NCBI GenBank assembly: GCA_913048525.1 | Contig: CAJWWP010000026.1 | Coordinates: 1-24,631 of the forward strand | Origin: GCA-002712965 sp913048525 | GTDB taxonomy: Bacteria > Chloroflexota > Dehalococcoidia > Lucifugimonadales > UBA826 | Length of the DNA: 24,631 nt | Direction: 5' to 3' | Position numbers and translations under genes: made by a program | The notes under the pieces: model-generated | Seen by the model: only the letters and a program-made list of their open reading frames with translations | The model's database searches: none | Told to the model about the DNA's origin: nothing | Shown here: one piece after another, positions 7,552-15,418 of the stretch | Position numbering within the stretch: position 1 is the first letter of the stretch | Layout: the number at the start of each line of letters is the position of its first letter

Positions 7552-8304
7552 ATGAAAGGTATATTAGCTTCAGACACAAAAATACTCCAAGGTTTTCTAA
7601 GGAAGCATCACTTCAGGGTCTCAACTTCCAACGAGAGGTTTATAAGTTACGAATCTCCTGAGTTGACTGAACTTCTTATATTAACGGGAGCTTCGGGAAA
7701 GAGAGCATATCGAGGGGCACAATTGCTGGGGAATATGCCTGAGGTCACTTTTGTTCTATCTGTTGGCACTGCAGCCTCCCTACATAAGACAGTTCGAATA
7801 GGTAGCGTCGTATTGTGCGACCGTCTAAAGAAGCTTGTGGGGGAAATGGCTCTATGGTCTTCCAGTTCGGTGACTGAACTGGAAGTTGCCAACTGCGTGC
7901 CCATGGAAATGCTTTTTAAACATATCGATGAGGGTGAGAGAAACTTAATTAAAGGCTCTATTGTGACTGCACCACATATAGCCACAAACAGTAATATGAG
8001 GACATGGTTGGGTAGAGACTTGAGAGTAGATTCTATCGATCAGGATGCCGCTTATACGGCATCAGCTTGCTCTGAAATATCTATGCCGTTTGCGATAATT
8101 AGGGGAATCACTTCCCAGGAGTCTGGTAGTTTTCCCCAGTCTAGATATCAAATAGACCGACGTAGTAGAAGTTCAAAATCTAATATAGCTGACACTCCCT
8201 ATAGGATATCGGAGTATATTAAGTTTCGTCTTGGCAGTAGAATCGTTTCAAATAGAATGAATCAGATATTAACTAGAGTAAATTCCCTTTCAGTTCCTGA
8301 ATAA
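7552..8304 (+). CDS. Degenerate nucleoside-phosphorylase-like protein
   Basis: 250 residues with a PNP/MTA-SAH-nucleosidase fold signature: LLILTGASGKRAYRGAQLL (41-59), then VLSVGTAASL (68-77) and IGSVVLCD, matching the usual VGTAGGL...GDVV. Family members then carry VDMES/TAA, which binds the ribose, and a catalytic Asp in IRxISD. Here those places read VDSIDQDAA (159-167) and IIRGITSQ (182-189), so both the Met-Glu pair and the catalytic Asp are replaced. It may be catalytically altered or have a different substrate. HpnG, the hopanoid-associated adenosylhopane phosphorylase, belongs to the same superfamily, and the neighbouring prenyl synthase makes a lipid role tempting but unproven. GGAAGAG precedes the ATG. 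Confidence 0.68.
   Translation: MKGILASDTKILQGFLRKHHFRVSTSNERFISYESPELTELLILTGASGKRAYRGAQLLGNMPEVTFVLSVGTAASLHKTVRIGSVVLCDRLKKLVGEMALWSSSSVTELEVANCVPMEMLFKHIDEGERNLIKGSIVTAPHIATNSNMRTWLGRDLRVDSIDQDAAYTASACSEISMPFAIIRGITSQESGSFPQSRYQIDRRSRSSKSNIADTPYRISEYIKFRLGSRIVSNRMNQILTRVNSLSVPE
7859..7885. repeat. Perfect 10-bp inverted repeat within the phosphorylase-like gene
   Basis: CTTCCAGTTC (7859-7868) and GAACTGGAAG (7876-7885) flank a 7-nt loop, GGTGACT, in which two or so further pairs could form. The hairpin is entirely coding and both strands translate to SSSVTELE in one frame. No U-tract follows, so it is not a standard terminator. Confidence 0.8.
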
Positions 8305-8467
8305 CAATTTTTATAAGGTTAAGGTTGTCAATAGATAGTAAAAGATGTGAACCGCCCATCAAAAAGGTTTAGAATGGTTGTTGTTCAATTTGAAAACGAA
8401 ATAAGAGCGAGTTGAAGTAAAAGCCGTTCAGGCAGAATTCATATAGGAACATAATTAGAGCAAGGTT

Positions 8468-8950
8468 ATGAACGTTTTCGATGCAGTTATGAGAACCTCT
8501 ACGATTACGCTGAAAGTGCGTTCTCAGACTTCACCAGAATTTATCGATATAACAGATAAAATTGAGGAATGTATTGAGTCTTCAGGGGTTTTAAATGGCA
8601 TTGTAGTTGTGTTCTCAAGACATACTACAGCGGCCATAGTAATACAGGAAAACGAACCACTTCTCTTAGACGATTTTACGAATCTGTTGAACAACATAGC
8701 TTCCTCTGATGCGAACTATGGACACAACGATTTTGATGTTCGCACTGTCCATATGCATGAGAATGAATGCCCTAATGGGCATTCCCATTGCCAGCATCTA
8801 ACACTCGGTTCTAGTGAATCGATACCAGTTATTGATGGGAAAATGCCTCTTGGCAAATGGCAAAGGGTATTCATGGTAGAACTCGACGGGGAAAAGGCTC
8901 AGCAAGTGGGATATCGTGAAGTTGTCGTGCAGCTTTTGGGTCAGGCGTGA
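8468..8950 (+). CDS. YjbQ/UPF0047 family protein
   Basis: A 160-residue secondary thiamine-phosphate-synthase-fold (YjbQ) protein. Seen: FIDITDKIEE near the N terminus, RHTTAAIVIQENE (51-63), the metal/phosphate-site motif NGHSHCQHLTLGSSESIPV (103-121) and LGKWQRVFMVELDGEK (128-143). The expected histidines H52, H105, H107 and H110 are present. Some members have weak thiamine phosphate synthase activity in vitro, but the physiological role of the family is not settled. A few residues before M8 are not conserved, so the start could be at 8489, though the first ATG has the better upstream AAGG. It is separated by about 160 nt from the preceding gene and by about 220 nt from the SUF operon. Confidence 0.9.
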   Translation: MNVFDAVMRTSTITLKVRSQTSPEFIDITDKIEECIESSGVLNGIVVVFSRHTTAAIVIQENEPLLLDDFTNLLNNIASSDANYGHNDFDVRTVHMHENECPNGHSHCQHLTLGSSESIPVIDGKMPLGKWQRVFMVELDGEKAQQVGYREVVVQLLGQA

Positions 8951-9006
8951 AGTTCACTCGTATTCTTTGACCTCCTCTATATTCGGATGGTATATTTCAT
9001 TAACTA

Positions 9007-9029
9007 TTGTTGACCGTTTAACTCAACAA
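9007..9029. promoter_or_regulatory. 23-bp dyad upstream of the suf operon, candidate operator
   Basis: TTGTTGA (9007-9013) and TCAACAA (9023-9029) are exact inverted arms separated by 9 nt, lying 140-165 nt upstream of sufB. A dyad of this size in front of a SUF operon that encodes its own Rrf2-family regulator is a plausible regulator site. The arms are seen; the binding role is inferred and no consensus for this regulator is known to me. Confidence 0.4.
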
Positions 9030-9042
9030 CTATGAACCCCAA

Positions 9043-9071
9043 TTGACTTCTATGAGTATTCTCAATATCAC
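9043..9071 (+). promoter_or_regulatory. Candidate suf operon promoter
   Basis: TTGACT (9043-9048) matches the -35 consensus at 5 of 6 and lies 17 nt before TATCAC (9066-9071), 4 of 6 at the -10. The start near 9078 would give a leader of about 95 nt before sufB. A second possibility is TTGGAT (9120-9125), 18 nt, TTTAAT (9144-9149). I cannot choose between them from sequence alone. Confidence 0.35.
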
Positions 9072-9171
9072 GGTTGTACCGATTTGTTGCCAATAGTTAT
9101 GTTTGTAAATAGGTTTTTGTTGGATTTGGAATTGTTAAGTCTTTTTAATAGATAAAGGAGAGTAACGTCCT

Positions 9172-10635
9172 ATGGCCGAACAAAAGGTCATTTCCCGCCA
9201 GACAGGATTAGAAGAAAAGCAATATAAATGGGGTTTTGAGTTTGACATTGAATCAGATAATGCCCCCAAAGGATTGAATGAAGATATAGTCAGGTTTATC
9301 TCTAAGAAGAAAAATGAACCTGATTGGATGCTCGATTGGCGGCTTAAAGCCTTTTCTCATTGGCAGAAGCAAGGGGAAGAGTCGGCACCTAAGTGGGCTA
9401 AGGTACGATTTGAGGAAATAGATTTCCAGGACATTATCTATTACTCGGCTCCTAAGTCGATGGATGATGCTCCCGAAAGTTTGGATGATGTCGACCCGGA
9501 ACTTATAGAGGCTTTTGGTAAGTTAGGAATTCCACTAGAAGAGCAGAAAAAGCTCACAGGGGTCGCTGTTGATGCCGTCCTTGATAGTGTTTCGGTTGCT
9601 ACTACGTATCAAGATACGTTGGAGGCGGCGGGGGTTATCTTTTGCCCTATCAGCGAGGCAATTCAGAAATATCCTGAATTGGTGCAAAAATACCTTGGTT
9701 CGGTGGTACCTTACAGTGATAATTTCTATGCCACCCTGAACTCTGCAGTATTCAGTGACGGATCATTTTGTTACGTGCCCCCGGGCGTACGTTGTCCTAT
9801 AGAGTTGATGACGTATTTCAGAATTAATGAAGTCGACTCCGGTCAATTCGAACGCACTTTGATAATTGCCGACGAGGGAAGTTATGTAAGTTACCTAGAA
9901 GGTTGTACAGCCCCAATGCGGAAGACTCATCAACTTCACGCTGCAGTTGTTGAGTTAGTAGCTCTCAAGGACGCAGAGATTAAGTACTCAACTCTGCAGA
10001 ACTGGTATCCCGGTGACAAAGATGGTAACGGAGGAGTGTTTAATTTTGTCACGAAACGAGGGGCTGCTAGAGGAGAGAATTCTAAAATATCGTGGACTCA
10101 GGTAGAAACTGGTTCTGCAATCACCTGGAAGTATCCAAGCGTGATTCTTCAGGGAGACAACTCTGTTGGGGAATTTTATTCCGTGGCACTTGTTAACAAT
10201 TACCAACAGGCTGACACGGGGACGAAGATGATTCATATTGGCAAAAATACGCGAAGTACGATTATTGCCAAGGGAATATCGGCAGGCAAGGCTGAAAATA
10301 CATACAGAGGGCAGGTGTCGATTCTACCTAACGCGGATAATGCAAGGAATTTTACTCAATGTGATTCTCTTCTAATCGGAGATGAATGCGGGGCACATAC
10401 TGTGCCATACATAGAAGTTCGTAATCCTTCCGCCCAAATGGGTCATGAGGCTACCACCTCTAAAGTCAATGATGATCAGCTGTTCTATCTGCAACAAAGA
10501 GGTATTGATTTGGAAGAAGCAAATTATATGGTTATCAATGGATTCTGCCGGGGTATATTTAAGGAACTTCCTTTTGAATTTGCAATGGAGGCATCACAAT
10601 TACTTCGAGTCAGTTTGGAAGGTGCAGTCGGATAG
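9172..10635 (+). CDS. sufB: Fe-S cluster assembly scaffold SufB
   Basis: Core of the SufBC2D complex on which Fe-S clusters are built with sulfur delivered via SufS/SufU. The 487 residues show VPPGVRCPIELMTYFRIN (202-219), EGCTAPM (243-249), NFTQCDSLLIG with C397 in the position of the acceptor cysteine, GHEATTSK (424-431) and the C-terminal LQQRGIDLEEANYMVINGFC. Its ATG is preceded by AAAGGAG at 9154-9160 with 11-nt spacing. It is the first gene of the operon, and sufC begins immediately after its stop codon. Identity secure. Confidence 0.98.
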   Translation: MAEQKVISRQTGLEEKQYKWGFEFDIESDNAPKGLNEDIVRFISKKKNEPDWMLDWRLKAFSHWQKQGEESAPKWAKVRFEEIDFQDIIYYSAPKSMDDAPESLDDVDPELIEAFGKLGIPLEEQKKLTGVAVDAVLDSVSVATTYQDTLEAAGVIFCPISEAIQKYPELVQKYLGSVVPYSDNFYATLNSAVFSDGSFCYVPPGVRCPIELMTYFRINEVDSGQFERTLIIADEGSYVSYLEGCTAPMRKTHQLHAAVVELVALKDAEIKYSTLQNWYPGDKDGNGGVFNFVTKRGAARGENSKISWTQVETGSAITWKYPSVILQGDNSVGEFYSVALVNNYQQADTGTKMIHIGKNTRSTIIAKGISAGKAENTYRGQVSILPNADNARNFTQCDSLLIGDECGAHTVPYIEVRNPSAQMGHEATTSKVNDDQLFYLQQRGIDLEEANYMVINGFCRGIFKELPFEFAMEASQLLRVSLEGAVG

Positions 10636-11415
10636 ATGAGTAAAAACAATCTTCTTGAAATAAAAAATTTGCATGCCTCTATTGAGGATAATGAAATTCT
10701 CAAAGGAATTAATCTGGAAGTTGGGGTGGGTGAAGTACATGCAATTATGGGTCCAAATGGTTCAGGGAAGAGCACTTTGGCCAATGTTATTGCTGGCAGA
10801 CCAGGATACGCTGTGACGGAAGGAGAAATAATTTATGAAGGGGATAATATTCTTGCAATGGAGCCTGAAATCAGGGCTAGGGCTGGAATATTTTTAGCCT
10901 TTCAATACCCTGTGGAACTTCCCGGTGTGCGTACTTGGCAGTTTTTGAAAGCCGCAGTAGATGCTATTCGGAAAGCAAATGGTGAGGAGGAGATGGGTGT
11001 TAGGGACTTCGATAAACTTTTAGAGGAAAAGCGTCAACTTGTGGAGATGGATCCAGACCTTGTCAAAAGATCAGTAAACGAAGGGTTTTCTGGCGGTGAA
11101 AAGAAGAGAAACGAGATCCTCCAACTAGCTTTGCTAAATCCTAAACTGGCCTTATTGGATGAAACGGACTCCGGGCTTGACATAGACGCTTTACGGATTG
11201 TTTCAGAAGGTGTTAATAATTTTAGAGGTCCCCAAAAATCTGTTCTACTTGTCACTCATTATCAGAGAATTTTAGACTATATATCACCTGATTTTGTTCA
11301 TGTCCTTGTGGATGGCAAAATAGTCAAATCTGGAGACGCAGAGCTTGCACTTGAGCTTGAGCAGAAAGGTTACGAATGGGTTAGAGAGTCTACAGGAACA
11401 AAGGTTCAGTCCTAA
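10636..11415 (+). CDS. sufC: Fe-S assembly ATPase SufC
   Basis: ABC-type ATPase that drives conformational change in SufBC2D; not a transporter. The 259 residues carry Walker A GPNGSGKS (39-46), the SufC-specific signature FSGGEKKR (151-158), Walker B LALLDETDSGLD (171-182) and the switch His H208 in LVTHYQRIL. Start ATG directly follows the sufB stop, and its own stop shares the final A of TAATG with sufD, so all three are translationally coupled. Identity secure. Confidence 0.98.
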   Translation: MSKNNLLEIKNLHASIEDNEILKGINLEVGVGEVHAIMGPNGSGKSTLANVIAGRPGYAVTEGEIIYEGDNILAMEPEIRARAGIFLAFQYPVELPGVRTWQFLKAAVDAIRKANGEEEMGVRDFDKLLEEKRQLVEMDPDLVKRSVNEGFSGGEKKRNEILQLALLNPKLALLDETDSGLDIDALRIVSEGVNNFRGPQKSVLLVTHYQRILDYISPDFVHVLVDGKIVKSGDAELALELEQKGYEWVRESTGTKVQS

Positions 11416-12722
11416 TGCTTCGTAACGTTTCTGAAGCAGATCATTACTCCTCGGATTTCCAGCAATTGCAAGGTTTAAATGATGACAATTGGGTTTTTCC
11501 AATCCGTGGTCATGCGATGGAAACCTTTACAGGTATAGGCTTGCCTACCACGAGGAAAGGAAATGAGAAATGGAAGTACACAAATGTAGCTCCCATAGCT
11601 AGGCTCCCGTTTGCGCTTTCAGGCCCAAGCAATACGTCGGTTAAAGTCATTAAATCTGTAGCTCCTTGGAGTGATAGTTGGACGAATGTTGTTTTCGTTA
11701 ACGGTCTTTATAGAAAAGATTTATCTGATCGTTCAAATGACTTTGAATTAACCAATTTAGCTGAGTTGATCGAGGAAAGAATTCCCGTTGAGGAACTCGG
11801 CTCTCTAACTGATATAAGCGACGATGGATTTGCTGCTCTAAATACTTCATTTCTCCAAGATGGAATAGTATTGAGAGTTGGACAAGGTAAAACTGTCGAA
11901 TTCCCTATAAACGTTGTTTTCTTCTCAGATGGGATCCCAAGCACAGTGGCACATCCTCGTATTTTCGTAAAAGCTGGTCGAGGCAGCTCAGTATCAATTA
12001 TAGAGAGTTATGTCGGAGGCGGTGGAGATTATAGCCTTACAAACTCTGTATCAGAGATACTTGTTGAGGAAGATGCCGTGGTGAATCATTACAGGTTTCT
12101 GTCAGAATCAGAACATACTTATGATGTCGGTTATGGCAGGGTTAAGTTGTCTAATAATAGTGTTTTTAACTCTCGTTCTTTTTTCAAAGGAGCGAGTATA
12201 GGTCGCTATGATCTTAATGTTTTGGTCGATGGAGAATATGCCTCGTGTGACCTCCAGGGGTTATATTTCACCAGTGGTGAACAGCATATGGACAATTTTA
12301 TTAACATCGACCACGCTAAACCCTACGGGACGAGCAATTTGTTTTATAAGGGTATTTTGGATGGAAAATCAAGAGCCGTGTTTGGTGGGACCGTTCTTGT
12401 TCGGAAACCCGCCCAAAAAACTGATTCGGTGCAGTCTGATAAAAATTTGATTTTGTCTGCTGATGCTGAGATTGATAGTAAACCTGCGTTGTTTATTTAT
12501 GCTGATGACGTCAAGTGTGCCCACGGTGCCACAGCCGGGAACGTGGATGCTGACACACTTTTCTATATGAGAAGTAGGGGAATAGATTTAGAGACAGCAA
12601 GTAGGCTCCTAATTTATGGCTTTGCTGGCGAGGTTATCGACAAAGTAGAAATACCCGAATTAAGAGATTTTCTGGAAGAAGCCTTTTTGACATCATTGCC
12701 TAGTTATAGGTTTGAGTTTTAG
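11415..12722 (+). CDS. sufD: Fe-S assembly protein SufD
   Basis: SufB paralogue and partner in the SufBC2D complex. The 435 residues show KYTNVAPIARLPF near the N terminus, a beta-helix core with HPRIFVKAGRGSSVSIIESYVG, and the C-terminal CAHGATAGNVDADTLFYMRSRGI. H370 corresponds to the His implicated at the SufB-SufD cluster interface, and C368 is adjacent. It overlaps sufC by one base and is followed after 2 nt by sufU1. Identity secure. Confidence 0.96.
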   Translation: MLRNVSEADHYSSDFQQLQGLNDDNWVFPIRGHAMETFTGIGLPTTRKGNEKWKYTNVAPIARLPFALSGPSNTSVKVIKSVAPWSDSWTNVVFVNGLYRKDLSDRSNDFELTNLAELIEERIPVEELGSLTDISDDGFAALNTSFLQDGIVLRVGQGKTVEFPINVVFFSDGIPSTVAHPRIFVKAGRGSSVSIIESYVGGGGDYSLTNSVSEILVEEDAVVNHYRFLSESEHTYDVGYGRVKLSNNSVFNSRSFFKGASIGRYDLNVLVDGEYASCDLQGLYFTSGEQHMDNFINIDHAKPYGTSNLFYKGILDGKSRAVFGGTVLVRKPAQKTDSVQSDKNLILSADAEIDSKPALFIYADDVKCAHGATAGNVDADTLFYMRSRGIDLETASRLLIYGFAGEVIDKVEIPELRDFLEEAFLTSLPSYRFEF

Positions 12723-12724
12723 CT

Positions 12725-13177
12725 GTGTTTGACTCACAGGATCTCTACCAAGAGATTGTGATGGATCATAATCGAAGGCCGAGAAATTTTGGTTCTATGG
12801 CTGACTCAACCACAAAGTCTGAAGGATACAATCCGCTGTGCGGTGATCAGATTACATTATTCCTAAAGGTTTCAGAGGATATTGTCGAAGATATTTCGTT
12901 TGAAGGGGTTGGGTGTGCTATTTCAAAATCCTCCGCTTCCATGATGACTGAAGGAGTAAAAGGTAAATCCGTTGAGGAAGCACTCACAGTTTTTCAAGCG
13001 TTCAGGAAAATGATTACGGCCAACAGCGATGGTTCGAACGATTCTGAAATACTGGGAGATTTGGAAATACTTAAGGGAGTATCTCAATATCCCACGAGAA
13101 TAAAGTGTGCCACGTTGTCGTGGCACACCCTCCAAGCTGCCCTTCAAGGCGCAGAGCCCAATATTAGTACGGAGTGA
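12725..13177 (+). CDS. sufU: SufU-type sulfur-transfer/scaffold protein, first copy
   Basis: IscU-like zinc protein that in Firmicutes-type SUF systems accepts persulfide sulfur from SufS. In 150 residues the zinc ligands are C39-x-D41 (NPLCGDQ), C64 (GVGCAISKSSASMM) and C128 (RIKCATLSW). The start is GTG at 12725; the next in-frame ATG would remove the conserved LYQEIVMDHNRRPRNFG opening. It ends 48 nt before the Rrf2 gene. A perfect hairpin overlaps the C128 codon. It clearly differs in sequence from the second SufU downstream, so it is not a recent duplicate. Confidence 0.93.
   Translation: MFDSQDLYQEIVMDHNRRPRNFGSMADSTTKSEGYNPLCGDQITLFLKVSEDIVEDISFEGVGCAISKSSASMMTEGVKGKSVEEALTVFQAFRKMITANSDGSNDSEILGDLEILKGVSQYPTRIKCATLSWHTLQAALQGAEPNISTE
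13105..13128 (+). repeat. Perfect 10-bp hairpin within the 3' part of sufU1
   Basis: GTGTGCCACG (13105-13114), loop TTGT, CGTGGCACAC (13119-13128): 10 of 10 pairs, GC-rich and with a tetraloop. It lies about 50 nt before the sufU1 stop. No U-run follows, so a canonical intrinsic terminator is unlikely. Attenuation, RNA processing or mRNA protection between sufBCDU and rrf2-sufS-sufU2 are possible roles (inference). Confidence 0.8.
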
Positions 13178-13211
13178 CAGCCCGCAAAAAAAATCGGTTA
13201 CCAGCGAAATG

Positions 13212-13220
13212 AAAGGAGGT
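13212..13220 (+). promoter_or_regulatory. Strong ribosome-binding site for the Rrf2 regulator
   Basis: AAAGGAGGT, essentially a full anti-SD match, ends 5 nt before the ATG at 13226. It is the strongest SD I noticed in the operon and fixes that start. Confidence 0.75.
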
Positions 13221-13225
13221 ATCCC

Positions 13226-13684
13226 ATGCATGTGCCAATCAAAGTAGATTATGGAGTCAGAGCGCTTATTGATCTGGCGATGTATGGAGAAGATGGGCGT
13301 TTTGTTCGCGCTGCAGATACTTCCAGACGCGCTGTTATTCCACAACCTTACTTGGCTCAAGTTTTTCATACTATGCGAAAATCTGGACTAGTCAACAGCA
13401 CGAGAGGGCCTGGCGGAGGGCATTCTTTGGCTATGTCTGCTGATCAAATTCGTCTCAGCAAAGTTGTTGATTGCCTAGACAGTTCTGAAAATCTTATGGA
13501 ATGTTTGGATAACACTAGTTTCTGTGTGCATTGTCCTGACTGCGCACAAAGAGAAGTATGGAGAAGCATCGAAGATGCAGTTTTTGGAATACTAGATTCA
13601 ATTACGATTGATCAACTTGTAAAAGAAACGAAGGCAAAGAAGGATTTGATCTTGTTCAAGAGTGAGATATCTCTGAGCATATAG
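13226..13684 (+). CDS. Rrf2-family (IscR/SufR-like) transcriptional regulator
   Basis: DNA-binding regulator likely sensing Fe-S status or redox and controlling the operon it sits in. In 152 residues, the N-terminal KVDYGVRALIDLAMYG and PQPYLAQVFHTMRKSGLVNSTRGPGGGHSLA (39-69) match the Rrf2 winged helix-turn-helix. The C-terminal half has five cysteines: C83, C93, C100, C103 and C106. IscR uses three in this region for its [2Fe-2S] cluster; the C-x2-C-x2-C pattern C100/C103/C106 is more compact, so the cofactor type is uncertain. It lies between sufU1 and sufS. Autoregulation via the dyad at 9007-9029 is an inference. Confidence 0.9.
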   Translation: MHVPIKVDYGVRALIDLAMYGEDGRFVRAADTSRRAVIPQPYLAQVFHTMRKSGLVNSTRGPGGGHSLAMSADQIRLSKVVDCLDSSENLMECLDNTSFCVHCPDCAQREVWRSIEDAVFGILDSITIDQLVKETKAKKDLILFKSEISLSI

Positions 13685-13728
13685 TTTTTACGAACCGTAA
13701 GTGGAACACGGAGTCTATATAGCAAAAT

Positions 13729-14970
13729 ATGTTGGATGTACAGAAAATAAGGGATGATTTCCCAATTTTGGGTCGGGAAGTCAACGGACACCCGCTGGTT
13801 TATATGGACAATGCTGCAACTACGCAGAAGCCTCGGCAGGTTATTCAGGCTCTAGTTGATTATTATGAAAACTTTAATGCCAATGTGCACAGGGGTGTCC
13901 ATACTCTTAGCATGGAAGCAACTGACATGTATGAGGATGCTAGAAAGAAAGTGGCGAAGTTCATAAATGCTAGTGATTCCGACACGGTCATTTGGACCCG
14001 CAACGCATCAGAGAGTTTAAACTTGGTGGCCCATTCGTGGGCCAGAGAAAATGTGAAGAGTGGTAATAATATCGTTCTAACACCTATGGAACATCATAGT
14101 AATCTTGTTCCGTGGCAAGAATTAGCCAGAGAGAAGAACGCTACGATTAGGTACATACCACTAGATGATGAAGGTGTTCTTGATTTATCAACCATCGATT
14201 CAATAATTGATGATCAGACTATCCTTGTATCTATCGTACATATGTCTAACGCTCTGGGTACGATAAACCCTATTAAGGAATTATGTGATTTAGCACATAC
14301 CAAAGGGGCCAAGTTTTTAGTTGATGGTGCTCAAAGCGTGCCTCATATGGTTGTAGATGTTCAGGAGATTGATTGTGACTTCATGGCATTTTCCGGACAC
14401 AAGATGATGGGCCCTACGGGTATCGGATGCCTCTACGCAAAAAAAGATGTTTTAGAAACAATGAAGCCTTTTCTAACGGGAGGGGAAATGGTGTTGGAGG
14501 TTTCTTATGAGAAGGCCTCTTGGGCTGATTTGCCCATGAAATTTGAAGCCGGAACTCCCAATATAGCGGACGCTATTGCTTTAGGTGTCGCCGTCGACTA
14601 TTTGGAAAATATTGGAATGGACAATATTGATGAATATGAGCGAGATCTGACAAGATATGCATTAAATAAATTCATTGATGTCGAGGAGGAAGGAGGTAAG
14701 TTGTTCGGGCCAAGAAACCCAGATCAAAGAGGCGGCATAATATCTTTCGATACTCCAGATATACATCCCCATGACCTAGGCACATTGCTGGACCAGATGG
14801 GTATTGCTGTGCGCACAGGGCATCACTGTGCAATGCCTCTTGTCAGAAGTCTTGGAGTGGCAGCAACGTCCAGAGCTAGCTTTTACGTGTATAACACAAA
14901 GCAGGAAGTCGATGTTTTGATTGAGGGAATTCTTGAGGCGATGAGGTATTTCCGGGATGGCGTTAGGTAG
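13729..14970 (+). CDS. sufS: Cysteine desulfurase SufS
   Basis: PLP enzyme of the aminotransferase class V group that takes sulfur from cysteine as a persulfide. The 413 residues include the PLP-binding Lys K225 in FSGHKMMGPTGIG, VDGAQSVPH (198-206), and the catalytic C367 in RTGHHCAMPL (362-371). It resembles SufU-partnered desulfurases, and two SufU genes flank it in the same operon. It overlaps sufU2 by 14 nt. Start ATG at 13729 has no strong SD. Identity secure. Confidence 0.97.
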   Translation: MLDVQKIRDDFPILGREVNGHPLVYMDNAATTQKPRQVIQALVDYYENFNANVHRGVHTLSMEATDMYEDARKKVAKFINASDSDTVIWTRNASESLNLVAHSWARENVKSGNNIVLTPMEHHSNLVPWQELAREKNATIRYIPLDDEGVLDLSTIDSIIDDQTILVSIVHMSNALGTINPIKELCDLAHTKGAKFLVDGAQSVPHMVVDVQEIDCDFMAFSGHKMMGPTGIGCLYAKKDVLETMKPFLTGGEMVLEVSYEKASWADLPMKFEAGTPNIADAIALGVAVDYLENIGMDNIDEYERDLTRYALNKFIDVEEEGGKLFGPRNPDQRGGIISFDTPDIHPHDLGTLLDQMGIAVRTGHHCAMPLVRSLGVAATSRASFYVYNTKQEVDVLIEGILEAMRYFRDGVR

Positions 14971-15418
14971 TCTTAACGACTTATATAGAGACAAAGTGAT
15001 TTTAGATCATTGTCGTAATCCAAGGAATACCGTTGTACTGGATTCACCGGATGTATCGTGTGAGGCCGTAAATCCATTTTGTGGTGATGAGATTCGCTTT
15101 CAAATTAACCTCGATGATAGTAATAGGGTTAAGGAAGTAGGGTTCCAGGGGGAGGGTTGTGCAATAAACCAGGCAGCTGGATCTATTGTTTCAGAAGCTC
15201 TTAAAGGTCTTACATTGAGTGATGTGCTTGAGCTTTCAAAAAAATTTTCAAGTCTTATGAAAGCCTCTTTGCCTAGGGAAGTTGCTGCTGCAGGTGAGGA
15301 AGCCATAAACCTTGGTGAATTATCAGCTTTGTACAAGGTAAGAGAGTTTCCGGTTAGGGTTAAATGTGCTCTCTTGGCTTGGTCAGCCCTTGATAGGGGT
15401 ATTTCCACCCTCAGTTAG
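14957..15418 (+). CDS. sufU: SufU-type protein, second divergent copy
   Basis: A second IscU/SufU-like protein of 153 residues, last gene of the operon. The ligands are conserved: C42-x-D44 (NPFCGDE), C68 (GEGCAINQAAGS) and C137 (VRVKCALLAW). It has additional Cys at 19 and 35. It keeps the LYRDKVILDHCRNPRN opening and the SufU-specific insertion region (about 80-125). Start ATG lies inside sufS, 14 nt before its stop, with GAGG 10 nt upstream. Identity with the first SufU is limited mostly to the ligand motifs. One copy may be the sulfur acceptor and the other a scaffold or accessory, but which is which is not visible. Confidence 0.92.
   Translation: MALGSLNDLYRDKVILDHCRNPRNTVVLDSPDVSCEAVNPFCGDEIRFQINLDDSNRVKEVGFQGEGCAINQAAGSIVSEALKGLTLSDVLELSKKFSSLMKASLPREVAAAGEEAINLGELSALYKVREFPVRVKCALLAWSALDRGISTLS

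Noticed and set aside
8305..8467. Possible promoter TTCAGG-17-CATAAT before the YjbQ gene
   Set aside because: The -35 match is poor (3 of 6) and the predicted start would be only about 6 nt before the ATG; not convincing.
8765..8784. 8-bp inverted repeat GAATGCCC/GGGCATTC with a 4-nt loop in the YjbQ gene
   Set aside because: A few perfect 8-bp stems with short loops are expected by chance in 24 kb, and it encodes conserved residues (CPNGHSH).
12923..13369. 148-residue open frame on the minus strand across sufU1 and rrf2
   Set aside because: It is antisense to two well-supported genes and its translation resembles no family; a shadow frame.
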